Origin: Streptomyces sp. NBC_01288
GTDB taxonomy: Bacteria > Actinomycetota > Actinomycetes > Streptomycetales > Streptomycetaceae
Direction of reading: 5' to 3'
Assembly (NCBI RefSeq): GCF_035982055.1
Contig: NZ_CP108427.1
Coordinates: 10,229,001 to 10,293,000, forward strand
DNA: 64,000 nucleotides
Translations under genes and position numbers: made by a program
Notes under the pieces: generated by a model
Told to the model about the DNA's origin: nothing
Seen by the model: the letters and a program-made list of their open reading frames with translations, nothing else
Database searches by the model: none
Shown here: in pieces, positions 51,680-59,344 of the stretch
Position numbering within the stretch: position 1 is the first letter of the stretch
Layout: each line of letters starts with the position of its first letter

Positions 51680-52260
51680 GCCGTCGACGCTACGTCTGCG
51701 CCGGCGTGCCCCGTCCGGGGGGCCAGCGGAATCTCGCAGGAGTCCGAGTAGCCCTGCGAGGTGATCCCGTGCGCGGTGTTGCACCTGGCCGCCATGTTGG
51801 CGAAGCCGATGAACACGGTGAGTTCGACGAGCGCGGCCGGGCCGAGGCGGTCGAGCAGGCTCTTGGACAGCTCGTCGGTGACGGTCGGCGGTGTGTTCGT
51901 CATGGCCTCCGCGTACGCGAGCACGTCCCGCTCCAGCGGTGTGAACACCTCCGACCGCCGCCAGCGTGGCACCTGGCTCGCCTTGGCCAGGTCGAGGTTC
52001 TGGTTCAGCGCGTGGAAGTAGTTCACGTCGAGGCACCAGCTACAGCCGACCTGGGCCGCGACGGCCATGTGCGCGAACGTCTTGAGGCTCGCGTCGGCCG
52101 CGTCCCATGTGCCCACCTTCGCCGCGAACTCCTGGTTGGCCGCGGCAAGGTGGGGCTGGTTCCACAGCACCTCGACGGGCTCGGGTACGGTCCCGAGTTG
52201 CTTGATCATGTTCTCGCGCAGCTCGGCGGGAAGCTCGGCCTTGGGAACGCGAAGCGTCAC
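51676..52260 (-). CDS. Carboxymuconolactone decarboxylase/AhpD-like protein
   Basis: GTG 52260 with AAGGAG upstream gives 194 aa. The CMD core shows QVGCSWCLDVNYFHAL, i.e. CxxC (C73, C76) with His83, the redox/proton-relay motif of AhpD-like proteins. CMD genes are the usual neighbours and targets of ECF41 sigma factors. It overlaps the sigma gene by 4 bp and the promoter ahead of it is an ECF41-type site, so the pair is probably auto-induced. It likely handles peroxide or another oxidant or a small lactone. Confidence 0.93.
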   Translation of the reverse strand: MTLRVPKAELPAELRENMIKQLGTVPEPVEVLWNQPHLAAANQEFAAKVGTWDAADASLKTFAHMAVAAQVGCSWCLDVNYFHALNQNLDLAKASQVPRWRRSEVFTPLERDVLAYAEAMTNTPPTVTDELSKSLLDRLGPAALVELTVFIGFANMAARCNTAHGITSQGYSDSCEIPLAPRTGHAGADVASTA

Positions 52261-52313
52261 GGTGTTCTCCTTGTATGTGTCGTCGGTGTGCCTGGATGGC
52301 GGTTCGACATGAA

Positions 52314-52340
52314 GACACCGGCCGGCTCGGGGATGTGACA
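52314..52340 (-). promoter_or_regulatory. ECF41-type promoter before the CMD-sigma pair
   Basis: On the minus strand TGTCACA (52340-52334) and TGTC (52317-52314) are separated by 16 bp. This is one base off the ECF41 consensus TGTCACA-N16-CGTC. It lies about 55 bp upstream of GTG 52260, so the sigma factor probably transcribes its own operon. Confidence 0.75.
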
Positions 52341-52403
52341 CCGGGACCGGGCGCACCGGCCGCCACCGTGCTTGGCCGCTTCGCGCGTGGGTACTCGGCC
52401 GTC

Positions 52404-52751
52404 ATGATGATCGCCGAGAACGAACACATGGACCTCGCCGCATCCGGTGCCGCCGTGGGCTTGGTGGTGGCCTTCGCCGGTGGACTCGTCATCGTCGCGT
52501 TGCTGGTGTGGGCCGTCCGGCTGGGCATCAACGTGCGGCAGCGGGAATCGGCACCGCCGCGGCCGGACGAGCAGCCCCGGCTGCCGGAATCCGGTGCCGT
52601 AGGGGAGATCCGGGAACAGCGGGAGCCCGACGAGGTTCCGCGCACCCCCGACGGCGAGCGGCTCCTGCCGCACGACCTCCACCACTCCGGAAGCCGGCGC
52701 AGCGAGAATCAGGAGCGTCCGCGCTGGAACGAAAGGCCTGGCGGGTCCTGA
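52404..52751 (+). CDS. Small single-pass membrane protein, DUF6479-like
   Basis: ATG 52404 gives 115 aa. One membrane helix (AAVGLVVAFAGGLVIVALLV, about 14-33) is followed by a charged tail (VRQRESAPPRPDEQPRLPES). I recognise this as the DUF6479 type found in streptomycetes. It overlaps the next gene by TGATG, so it may be co-translated with the LigD-type polymerase. No role is known. Confidence 0.8.
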   Translation: MMIAENEHMDLAASGAAVGLVVAFAGGLVIVALLVWAVRLGINVRQRESAPPRPDEQPRLPESGAVGEIREQREPDEVPRTPDGERLLPHDLHHSGSRRSENQERPRWNERPGGS

Positions 52752-53749
52752 TGGTCGGCACCCGGACCACCACGACCGGTGCTCGTTCCACGGCCGGCAC
52801 CCGCACCGTGCGGGCGGGCCGCCGTAGCCTCGCCGTCCACCGGCCCGACAAGGTGCTGTTCCCCGCCGACGGGAACGGCAAGGAGTACACGAAGGGCGAC
52901 CTCGTCGCGTACTACCGGGCCATCGCCCCCTTCATGCTGCCGCACCTGCGTGGACGCCCGCTGATGCTGGAACGGCACCCGGACGGCATCGACGGCCCGC
53001 GGTTCATGCAGAAGAACGTCCCGGCGCACTACCCGGACTGGATCAAACGCGTCGAGGTGACCAAGGAGGGCGGCACGGTCACGCACCTCGTCTGCGACGA
53101 CACCGCCACGCTCGTGTACCTCGCCGACCAGGCCTGCCTCACCCCGCACCGCTGGCTGTCCCGGGCCGGCATGCTCCACCGGCCCGACCGCCTGGTCTTC
53201 GACCTCGACCCGTCGGACGGAGGAAACGAAGACGACGGAGGCAACGGGGATGACGGGGGCGAATTCGCCGTCGTACGCCAAACCGCCCTGCTCCTGCGGG
53301 AGTTGCTCGACGAACTTCGGCTGCCGTCCGCGCCGATGACCACCGGCTCGCGCGGTCTCCACCTCGTCGTGCCCCTCGACGGACAGCAGGACTTCGACAC
53401 GGTACGCGCCTTCGCCAAGGACGTCGCCGACCACCTCGCCGCGGCACACCCCGGCCAACTCACCACCGCCGCGCGCAAGAAGGACCGCGGCGACCGCCTC
53501 TACCTCGACATCCAACGCAACGGCTACGCGCAGACCGCCGTCGCCCCCTACGCCGTCCGCGCGAAACCCGGGGCCCCGGTCGCCGTCCCCATCAGCTGGG
53601 ACCAACTCCACGACCCGGACCTCGACGCCCGCCGCTGGACCATCACCGACGCCGTGGACCAGGCCCGCACCAACCCCTGGGCGGGACTGGCGAGTCGGGG
53701 ACGTTCTCTTACTCCGGCCGTACGGCGACTGGACCACCTGCGCGGCTGA
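52751..53749 (+). CDS. LigD-type polymerase (primase-polymerase) domain protein
   Basis: The product has 332 aa and consists of a single LigD polymerase domain of the archaeo-eukaryotic primase fold, used in non-homologous end joining to fill ends. LSRAGMLHRPDRLVFDLDPS contains the catalytic DLDP, PMTTGSRGLHLVVPL the conserved nucleotide-binding SGxGxHx-like motif, and DIQRNGYAQTAVAPYAVRAK the third Asp and the C-terminal motif. Between DLDPSDGG and the next helix lies an acidic insert (GGNEDDGGNGDDGGEF, about 155-172). No ku or ligase-domain gene is adjacent. Confidence 0.93.
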   Translation: MVGTRTTTTGARSTAGTRTVRAGRRSLAVHRPDKVLFPADGNGKEYTKGDLVAYYRAIAPFMLPHLRGRPLMLERHPDGIDGPRFMQKNVPAHYPDWIKRVEVTKEGGTVTHLVCDDTATLVYLADQACLTPHRWLSRAGMLHRPDRLVFDLDPSDGGNEDDGGNGDDGGEFAVVRQTALLLRELLDELRLPSAPMTTGSRGLHLVVPLDGQQDFDTVRAFAKDVADHLAAAHPGQLTTAARKKDRGDRLYLDIQRNGYAQTAVAPYAVRAKPGAPVAVPISWDQLHDPDLDARRWTITDAVDQARTNPWAGLASRGRSLTPAVRRLDHLRG

Positions 53750-53819
53750 GTGACCAACGCCTCGAAACGAAGATCAATCAGGACGACTGATGGTTCGGCC
53801 TCTGGGTACTCACCGGTTC

Positions 53820-54848
53820 ATGCGAATGAGTGTGGTGGACGTGGGCTCGAACACGGTTCGGCTCGTGGTGGCGGACCTGGAGGACGGCGTACCCCTGCCC
53901 GTTCACACGGCCAAGTGGAAGCTACGGCTCTCCGAGCGCGTGGGGCAGCCGTACGGGGAGATCCCCGAGGACTCCGTACGCCACCTCGTGAGGGCGGTGT
54001 CGGCCGCCGCGGACACCGCCCGGAGCTGGGGCGCGGCAGGCCCGCTCGCCTTTGCCACAGCGGTGGTTCGGGGCGCGCCGAACCGGCTCGACGTGCTGCG
54101 CGCGGTCCGCAGCGAGACCGGCGTACGGCTGTGCACGCTCCCGGGAGAGGTCGAGGGCGAGCTGACCTTCCTCGGCGCCCGCCGCTGGATGGGCTGGCGC
54201 GCTGGACCGCTCGCCCTCTTCGACATCGGCGGCGGTTCCTTCGAAGCCGCCTTCGGGCGCGGCCGGTTGCCCGACTTCGTCGCGTCCCTGCCGCTCGGCG
54301 CGGGCCGGCTGACCCGGGACTTCCTCCACGGACAGGACCCGCCGCCCGAGCGCGCGGTGAAGGCGCTGCGTCGCGAGGTGCGGCACCAACTGCGGGACGT
54401 GGCCGCACGGATCCGCTGGGAAGGGCCCCGCACCACCGTCGTGACCTCCCGTACCTTTCAACAGCTGGCCCGGCTCTGCGGTGCCGCTCCCGGACGGCAA
54501 GGTCCCTTTGTGGAACGGCGGTTGGCACGGGCGGACCTGCGCGTGGGCCTCGACCGGCTGGCCGCCCTCGCCGCCCCCGACCGGGCCCTGCTCCCCGGCA
54601 TCTCGGCACCGCGGGCCGCACAGAGCCTGGCCGGAGCCGTGGTCGGGCACACGGTCATGAAGCTCACCGGCATCAAGACCGTCACCGTCTGCCCCTGGGG
54701 CATCCGCGAGGGAGTGATGTTGCGGTACATCGAGGACGGCGGGGCCTGGTGGACGGAGATGGCGCGGCGCAGCGACGACACCGAAGCCGCGGGGGCGATC
54801 GCCCTGCGCATCGCGCCGGTGCCGGAGCGGACCCCCGTCGGCAGGTAG
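53820..54848 (+). CDS. Ppx/GppA-family phosphatase
   Basis: ATG 53820 (MRMSVVDVGSNTVRLVVADL) is preferred; ATG 53790 would add 10 residues. The product has 342 aa. The ASKHA-fold motifs are DVGSNTVRL (7-15), TAVVRGAPN, GEVEGELTFLGA and LFDIGGGSFE (about 138-147, GGGS). These enzymes cleave polyphosphate or pppGpp. The protein is at the short end for exopolyphosphatases and lacks the extra C-terminal domain. It is convergent to the STAS-ANTAR gene with a hairpin between them. Confidence 0.9.
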   Translation: MRMSVVDVGSNTVRLVVADLEDGVPLPVHTAKWKLRLSERVGQPYGEIPEDSVRHLVRAVSAAADTARSWGAAGPLAFATAVVRGAPNRLDVLRAVRSETGVRLCTLPGEVEGELTFLGARRWMGWRAGPLALFDIGGGSFEAAFGRGRLPDFVASLPLGAGRLTRDFLHGQDPPPERAVKALRREVRHQLRDVAARIRWEGPRTTVVTSRTFQQLARLCGAAPGRQGPFVERRLARADLRVGLDRLAALAAPDRALLPGISAPRAAQSLAGAVVGHTVMKLTGIKTVTVCPWGIREGVMLRYIEDGGAWWTEMARRSDDTEAAGAIALRIAPVPERTPVGR

Positions 54849-54890
54849 CGGACGTCGGCCGACACGCGACGGCGGGTGCCGAACGTCCGC
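54848..54890. terminator. Hairpin between convergent genes
   Basis: GCGGACGT (54848-54855) pairs with ACGTCCGC (54883-54890) around a GC-rich loop of 27 bases that can itself fold. It sits between the convergent phosphatase and STAS-ANTAR genes and could serve both. Confidence 0.5.
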
Positions 54891-54901
54891 GCCGCGCCGG
54901 C

Positions 54902-55690
54902 CTACGCCGGGCGTGAGATCTCGGTGACCGCCGTCGAGATCCGCTGTTGCACGTCCTCGGGCAGCGGCGCTCCGTTGACCGAGTCGACGAGTTCTTCGGC
55001 CAGTTGATGGAGCTTGGTGTTCGTGCGCTGGGAGACGTCGACCAGGACGCTCCAGGCGTCCTCGGGGCTGAGGGCGAAGGAGGCCATCAGGACTCCGCGG
55101 GCCAGGTCGATGACCGGCCGGGTCTGCATCGCGCGCTTGAGCTGCCCGACCTCGACGCGCAGCTCATCGACCTCGTCGGACACGCCGTTCTCCTCCATCA
55201 GGTCATGCGTCGTGGGGGAATGTCCGCGCCGGGGATCGACCACCCCGTCGGCGTCCTTGGGTCCTGTCGTGTGGCTGAACAGCGCCGACGTGTCGGTGAG
55301 CGCGAACAGCCTCGCGACAGCGGCGCTGGCGGCCCGTACGCCGAGCGTCTTGCCGTCCGCCAGGGCGGTGGTGCGGACGGACAGCAGGACGTTGAGCCCG
55401 GCACAGTCGCAGAAACCGACCCCGGCCAGGTCGAGGTCCAGCCCTCCGGACGACCGGGCGAGCGCCAGCCGCAGGGCGCGCCGCACCGCTTGTTCCGTGT
55501 CGACGTCGATCTCCCCGGAGACCACGACGACCGTCCGGGTACCGGCCGGCCGCGTCACGATCTTCAGGGAGGCCGAAACCGACGGGGGATCCGCGGCGAA
55601 GAGCGGGGGATCCACCGTGGAAACGGGGGACACCGCGCATATCGTCCGGACCCCGCTCCTGAGAGGAGCGCTACGTTCGTGTTCGTGCAT
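54902..55690 (-). CDS. STAS-domain plus ANTAR-domain protein
   Basis: ATG 55690 gives 262 aa. The first domain (about 40-140) is STAS: VVVVSGEIDVDTEQAVRRAL and LDLDLAGVGFCDCAGLNVLL, where the usual phosphorylatable Ser of anti-sigma antagonists is Cys-Ala (DCAGLN), so regulation by phosphorylation is doubtful. The last 60 residues are ANTAR (DLARGVLMASFALSPEDAWS, VLVDVSQRTNTKLHQLAEEL), an RNA-binding antitermination module. The combination suggests a stress input controlling RNA. It faces a small wHTH gene across a palindrome. Confidence 0.88.
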   Translation of the reverse strand: MHEHERSAPLRSGVRTICAVSPVSTVDPPLFAADPPSVSASLKIVTRPAGTRTVVVVSGEIDVDTEQAVRRALRLALARSSGGLDLDLAGVGFCDCAGLNVLLSVRTTALADGKTLGVRAASAAVARLFALTDTSALFSHTTGPKDADGVVDPRRGHSPTTHDLMEENGVSDEVDELRVEVGQLKRAMQTRPVIDLARGVLMASFALSPEDAWSVLVDVSQRTNTKLHQLAEELVDSVNGAPLPEDVQQRISTAVTEISRPA

Positions 55691-55767
55691 GGCAGCCGCT
55701 CCCGAGGCATCCGCCCTGTTTTCTGCCCGGTCAAGTCTCGCCCCCGGCATTTAGCGCGTCAAGATAT

Positions 55768-55787
55768 ACACGAAATCTGTTTCGTGT
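55768..55787. promoter_or_regulatory. Perfect inverted repeat between the STAS-ANTAR and wHTH genes
   Basis: ACACGAAA (55768-55775), a 4-base loop TCTG, and TTTCGTGT (55780-55787) form a perfect palindrome. It lies 38 bp before the wHTH ATG at 55826 and 78 bp from the STAS-ANTAR start. It is probably the operator of the wHTH protein and may control both genes. Confidence 0.65.
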
Positions 55788-55825
55788 CTCGGGATACGTG
55801 AAAGGCGGGGCCTATGCTGGGGGTC

Positions 55826-56185
55826 ATGGACGGAGTACCCGAGACACACGCAGGATGGACGTTCCTCACGAGCCATGCGCGAGTGCTGGCCGCGATCGCC
55901 GAGGACCACCGCACCCGGATCCGTGACATCGCCGTGCGATGCAGGCTCACCGAGAGAGCCGTACAGAAGATCATTGCCGATCTGGAGCAGGACGGTTATC
56001 TCACCCACACGCGGGAGGGGCGGACCAACGCGTACCGCATCCAGCCGGGAACCATCCTGCGGCATCCCGCCGAGGCCGGGATGACCGTCGAGGCGTTGCT
56101 GTCCACCCTCGCCCAGCATGACGATCGGCGCGAGCGCTCGTCCACGACACCGCCCGACGAGCGGGACTCCGAACTCGCCGAGTGA
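55826..56185 (+). CDS. Small winged-helix transcriptional regulator
   Basis: ATG 55826 gives 119 aa. The winged helix reads HARVLAAIAEDHRTRIRDIA, VRCRLTERAVQKIIADLEQD, GYLTHTREGRTNAYRIQPG, resembling ArsR/MarR-type small regulators seen in Streptomyces. There is no metal motif and no large effector domain. A perfect palindrome 38 bp before the start is a likely binding site. Confidence 0.88.
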   Translation: MDGVPETHAGWTFLTSHARVLAAIAEDHRTRIRDIAVRCRLTERAVQKIIADLEQDGYLTHTREGRTNAYRIQPGTILRHPAEAGMTVEALLSTLAQHDDRRERSSTTPPDERDSELAE

Positions 56186-56835
56186 CTCGCCGAGTTGGGC
56201 GGGGTTGCTTGGTCGCCGGCGATCGACGAACCGGTGACGATCCGTCAATCACCGTGGCTCAGATGGTCGTCGGGTGTCGGGATCCGAGGGGCTCAAGGCG
56301 GCCGGGTCGCGCCCGATTGCCGTCCTCGCCCGTCCCGGCACCTCAACTGCCGTGGCGCGACAGGGCGGTGGCCCGTCGGGCCGTACGCCACCCGGGTGTC
56401 TGTACGTCGTCGCTCACGCCTATAAGTCACCCCGACCGGTCGCCTCGGTCCGGGGCGACCGCCCGGAACGCGGCAGCCCTTGCAGTTCGTGCTTCATCTC
56501 CTCGTCCCGATGGACGCTCGGTCGGTCACTTCCGCGTTCCGTGATTCGCTCCATGTCTGTCGGGGGAGACCGGCGCCTACCCGGGGCCATGGGGCCGACA
56601 CGTCCCCTCTCCCGCCCACCTGATTGATCACCTTTCGTCACGTTTTGGCGGCCGGGAGTCATTGCCTTCGGGCAATTGTTTCAGGGCTCCTCGCGCGGGA
56701 AAGCGCAAGGTGAGTGCTTCGGACAGGAGGCACGTCCGTGGGAGCCGGTGTATGCCGGATCGCGGGTGTGTTCCGCCTGCTCAGTGCGTGCCCGCTCCCA
56801 TGGGGACCGTCCTTCGACAACCCCTTGAGGGAGTT
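56186..56835. other. 650-bp gene-free stretch upstream of the sigma factor
   Basis: No gene is seen; the open frames here have no protein features. A hairpin ATTGCC-TTCG-GGCAAT (56661-56676) with a TTCG tetraloop and a short T-rich tail lies 160 bp before the sigma gene. A possible SigB/F-type promoter (GTTT near 56678 with GGGAAA 15 bp on) follows it, one base off the usual GGGTAT/GGGAAT motif. The sigma gene has its ribosome-binding site at 56825-56833. Confidence 0.45.
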
Positions 56836-57645
56836 GTGAGCACCGCCATGGACACAATCACCGTCACCCGGAAGCGCCATCCGCACGACGACGCCCCCCG
56901 CACCGCCGCCGCCTTCACCCGTCTCTCGCACCTGCCCGCCGGACCCGAACGGGACGCCCTGCGCGATGAACTCGTCCGCGTGTGGCTCCCCATGTCCGAA
57001 CGCATCGCCGGCCGGTATCGGGGAAAGGGCGAGCCCTACGAGGACCTGCGCCAGGTCGCGGCCCTCGGCCTCGTCAAGGCCGTCGACGGCTACGACCCCG
57101 ACCGCGGCCACGCCTTCGAGAGCTACGCCGTCCCGACGGTCACCGGCGAGATCAAGCGCCATTTCCGTGACCACATGTGGGCCCTGCACGTGCCCCGGCG
57201 GGTCCAGGAACTCCGCAACAAGGTGCGCGTCGCCCTGCGGGACCTGGCCGCGACGGGGCCGGACCGGCGCCCGAGCGTCGCCGAGATCGCCGAGTGCGCG
57301 CAGCTGAGCGAGGAGGACGTACAGGCCGGTCTGGAGGCGCTGGACAGCTTCACCGCGCTCTCGCTGGACGCCGAGACGCCGGGTGAGGACGCGGGGATGA
57401 CGCTCGTCGGCCTGCTGGGGGAGTGCGACGCCGGATTCGACCTGGTCGTGGACCGCGAGGCGGTCAAGCCCGCCCTGCGGACACTCCCCGAACGCGAGCG
57501 CACCATTCTCTACCTCCGCTTCTTCCGCGGCATGACCCAGAGCTGCATAGCGGAGCAGCTCGGCGTCTCCCAGATGCACGTCTCCCGGCTGATCACCAAC
57601 TCCTGCGCCACGGTGCGCGAACGCGTACTGGCCGACGCCGCCTAG
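56836..57645 (+). CDS. SigB/SigF/SigG-family RNA polymerase sigma factor
   Basis: GTG 56836 (VSTAMDTITV) is placed 5 bp after GAGG; ATG 56848 is an alternative. The product has 269 aa. Region 2 is LVRVWLPMSERIAGRYRGKG, EPYEDLRQVAALGLVKAVDG, region 3 around FESYAVPTVTGEIKRHFRDH, and region 4 ends PERERTILYLRFFRGMTQSC, IAEQLGVSQMHVSRLI. The pattern is that of stress/sporulation sigma factors controlled by anti-sigma factors. No anti-sigma gene is adjacent, but the following PP2C-type genes are the kind that act on anti-anti-sigma proteins. A strong terminator follows. Confidence 0.94.
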   Translation: MSTAMDTITVTRKRHPHDDAPRTAAAFTRLSHLPAGPERDALRDELVRVWLPMSERIAGRYRGKGEPYEDLRQVAALGLVKAVDGYDPDRGHAFESYAVPTVTGEIKRHFRDHMWALHVPRRVQELRNKVRVALRDLAATGPDRRPSVAEIAECAQLSEEDVQAGLEALDSFTALSLDAETPGEDAGMTLVGLLGECDAGFDLVVDREAVKPALRTLPERERTILYLRFFRGMTQSCIAEQLGVSQMHVSRLITNSCATVRERVLADAA

Positions 57646-57664
57646 CCGCGCCGGGAAGGGGAGG

Positions 57665-57700
57665 CCGGCCGCCCCGCGGGAGTGATCCCGGGGCGGCCGG
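57665..57700 (+). terminator. Strong hairpin after the sigma factor gene
   Basis: CCGGCCGCCCCG (57665-57676) and CGGGGCGGCCGG (57689-57700) form a perfect 12-bp stem with a 12-base loop, 20 bp after the sigma stop. Confidence 0.75.
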
Positions 57701-58061
57701 TGGCGGGCTCACTGCCGAACCCTCCCGGGAGCGGTTGGGCAGCCTGCCGCCCTCTTCGGACTACCGGGCTGGGGCCGGTTCAAACAACAACCGGCCCATT
57801 GGGCGGCCGCGGTGCACCACTGGACGACCCCGCGTCGCCCGGTGTACACACGCGGTGACAGGCCGGTGAAGGAGAGGGTTCCTCGCCGACTTCCAGGTGG
57901 CCGTCGTACCCTCAACAACGCGGAACGCAGGGCCTGTTGAGCCATTCCGCTTGCGGTCGGGGCGAGTGCGTACGGGACGTCCCGGCGTACCGGTATGCTC
58001 TCGACTGTTGTCTGACGGCAACTATGGTCGCGCGAGTCGGTTCGGTGGGGAGGACAGGGCC
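57701..58061. other. Upstream region of the REC-PP2C gene
   Basis: No gene is seen. Two interleaved inverted repeats lie here: CTCAACA (57911-57917) with TGTTGAG (57935-57941), and GCGGAA (57920-57925) with TTCCGC (57945-57950). They may be a regulatory structure. The ribosome-binding site GGGGAGGA of the next gene is at 58047-58054. Confidence 0.4.
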
Positions 58062-59288
58062 ATGGTGGTGCCACAGCCGCGGGCCGACGACCTGCTGTCG
58101 GTGGGTGGCGAAGGGGTCGGCCCGGACACCTGGGTGGCCTGGCAGCCCGCCGTCCTGCTGGTCGAGGACGACGCCGGTGACGCGCTGTTGGTGGAGGAAC
58201 TGGTCGCCGACAGCGCGCTGAAGATACGTCTGCAGTGGGTGCGGTCGATGGCCGAGGCCGCCGAGGTGCTCGCGGCCGACGTGCCGGACTGCGTCCTGCT
58301 GGACCTGCACCTGCCGGACGCCCAAGGACTTGAGGCGCTCTCCCGGGTCCGGGCCGGCGCCGAGCGGGCGGCTGTCGTGGTCCTCACCGGCCTCGCCGAG
58401 GAGGAGACCGGACTGGCCGCCGTCGCCGCCGGCGCGCAGGACTACCTGGTCAAGGGCCGGGTCGAGCCGGGCCTTTTCGGCCGGGCCGTCCGCTACGCGA
58501 TCCAGCGCAAGCAGGCCGAGCGGGCGGCCGTCGCGCTCCAGGCCAGCCGCATGCAGGCCCAGGAGAACGCCCGGCTGGAACGAGGACTGCTGCCCCGCCC
58601 CCTGCTGCGCGGCGAGGGCGTCGAAGCGGTGGCCCGCTACCGTCCCGGCCGCGCGCAGGCGCTGCTCGGCGGCGACTTCTACGACATCGTGCAGAGCGTC
58701 GACGGCACGGTCCACGCGGTGGTCGGTGACGTCTCCGGGCACGGGCCCGACGAGGCCGCCCTCGGTGTGGCCCTGCGCATCGCCTGGCGCACGCTGGTCC
58801 TCAGCGGTGTCACGGGCGCCGAGCAGGTGGCCCGGCTGGAGGAACTCCTGGTCGCCGAGCGCGCCCGGAGCGAGGTCTTCGCCACCCTCGTCAGCCTCGC
58901 CGCCGCACCCGGTGAACGTACGGCCCAAGTCGTGCGGGCCGGCCACCACGGGCTGCTGATGCGGGACGGCGGCCGCGTGGAGTGGGTCGAGGTGCCCGGC
59001 GGCCCGGCGCTGGGCGTGGTCCCCGGCCACGCGGAATGGCCCGTCGAGGAACTGTCCGTACCGACCGATGCCGCCGTGGTGCTCTTCACCGACGGCCTCT
59101 TCGAGGGGCACGTCGGACGAGGCTCGGAGCGGCTGGGAGAGGACGGGCTGCTACGGCTCGCACGGGAACGCGCGGCACTCGCACCGGAGCCGTTCGTCGA
59201 CGAGCTCATCGCGTGCGCCGAGAGCCTGGCCGAGGCACAGGGCGGCCTGGCGGACGACGTGGCCGTGATGCACCTGCACTGGACATGA
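58062..59288 (+). CDS. Response regulator with PP2C (SpoIIE-type) phosphatase domain
   Basis: ATG 58062 has GGGGAGGA 7 bp upstream and gives 408 aa. The N-terminal REC domain (about 29-150) has the acidic pair VEDD (34-37), phospho-acceptor D81 in VLLDLHLPDA and the Lys in YLVKGRV. The C-terminal PP2C/SpoIIE domain shows GGDFYDIV and DVSGHGPDEAA (metal Asp), GHHGLLMRDGG and FTDGLFEG. These proteins turn a phosphorylation signal into dephosphorylation of an anti-sigma antagonist. The gene order next to a SigB-type sigma factor fits. Confidence 0.94.
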   Translation: MVVPQPRADDLLSVGGEGVGPDTWVAWQPAVLLVEDDAGDALLVEELVADSALKIRLQWVRSMAEAAEVLAADVPDCVLLDLHLPDAQGLEALSRVRAGAERAAVVVLTGLAEEETGLAAVAAGAQDYLVKGRVEPGLFGRAVRYAIQRKQAERAAVALQASRMQAQENARLERGLLPRPLLRGEGVEAVARYRPGRAQALLGGDFYDIVQSVDGTVHAVVGDVSGHGPDEAALGVALRIAWRTLVLSGVTGAEQVARLEELLVAERARSEVFATLVSLAAAPGERTAQVVRAGHHGLLMRDGGRVEWVEVPGGPALGVVPGHAEWPVEELSVPTDAAVVLFTDGLFEGHVGRGSERLGEDGLLRLARERAALAPEPFVDELIACAESLAEAQGGLADDVAVMHLHWT

Positions 59289-59344
59289 GGCACCTGCCCC
59301 GGACGTGATTCACCGCGCCGGAAACGAGCAGGTGGGACGAGAGG

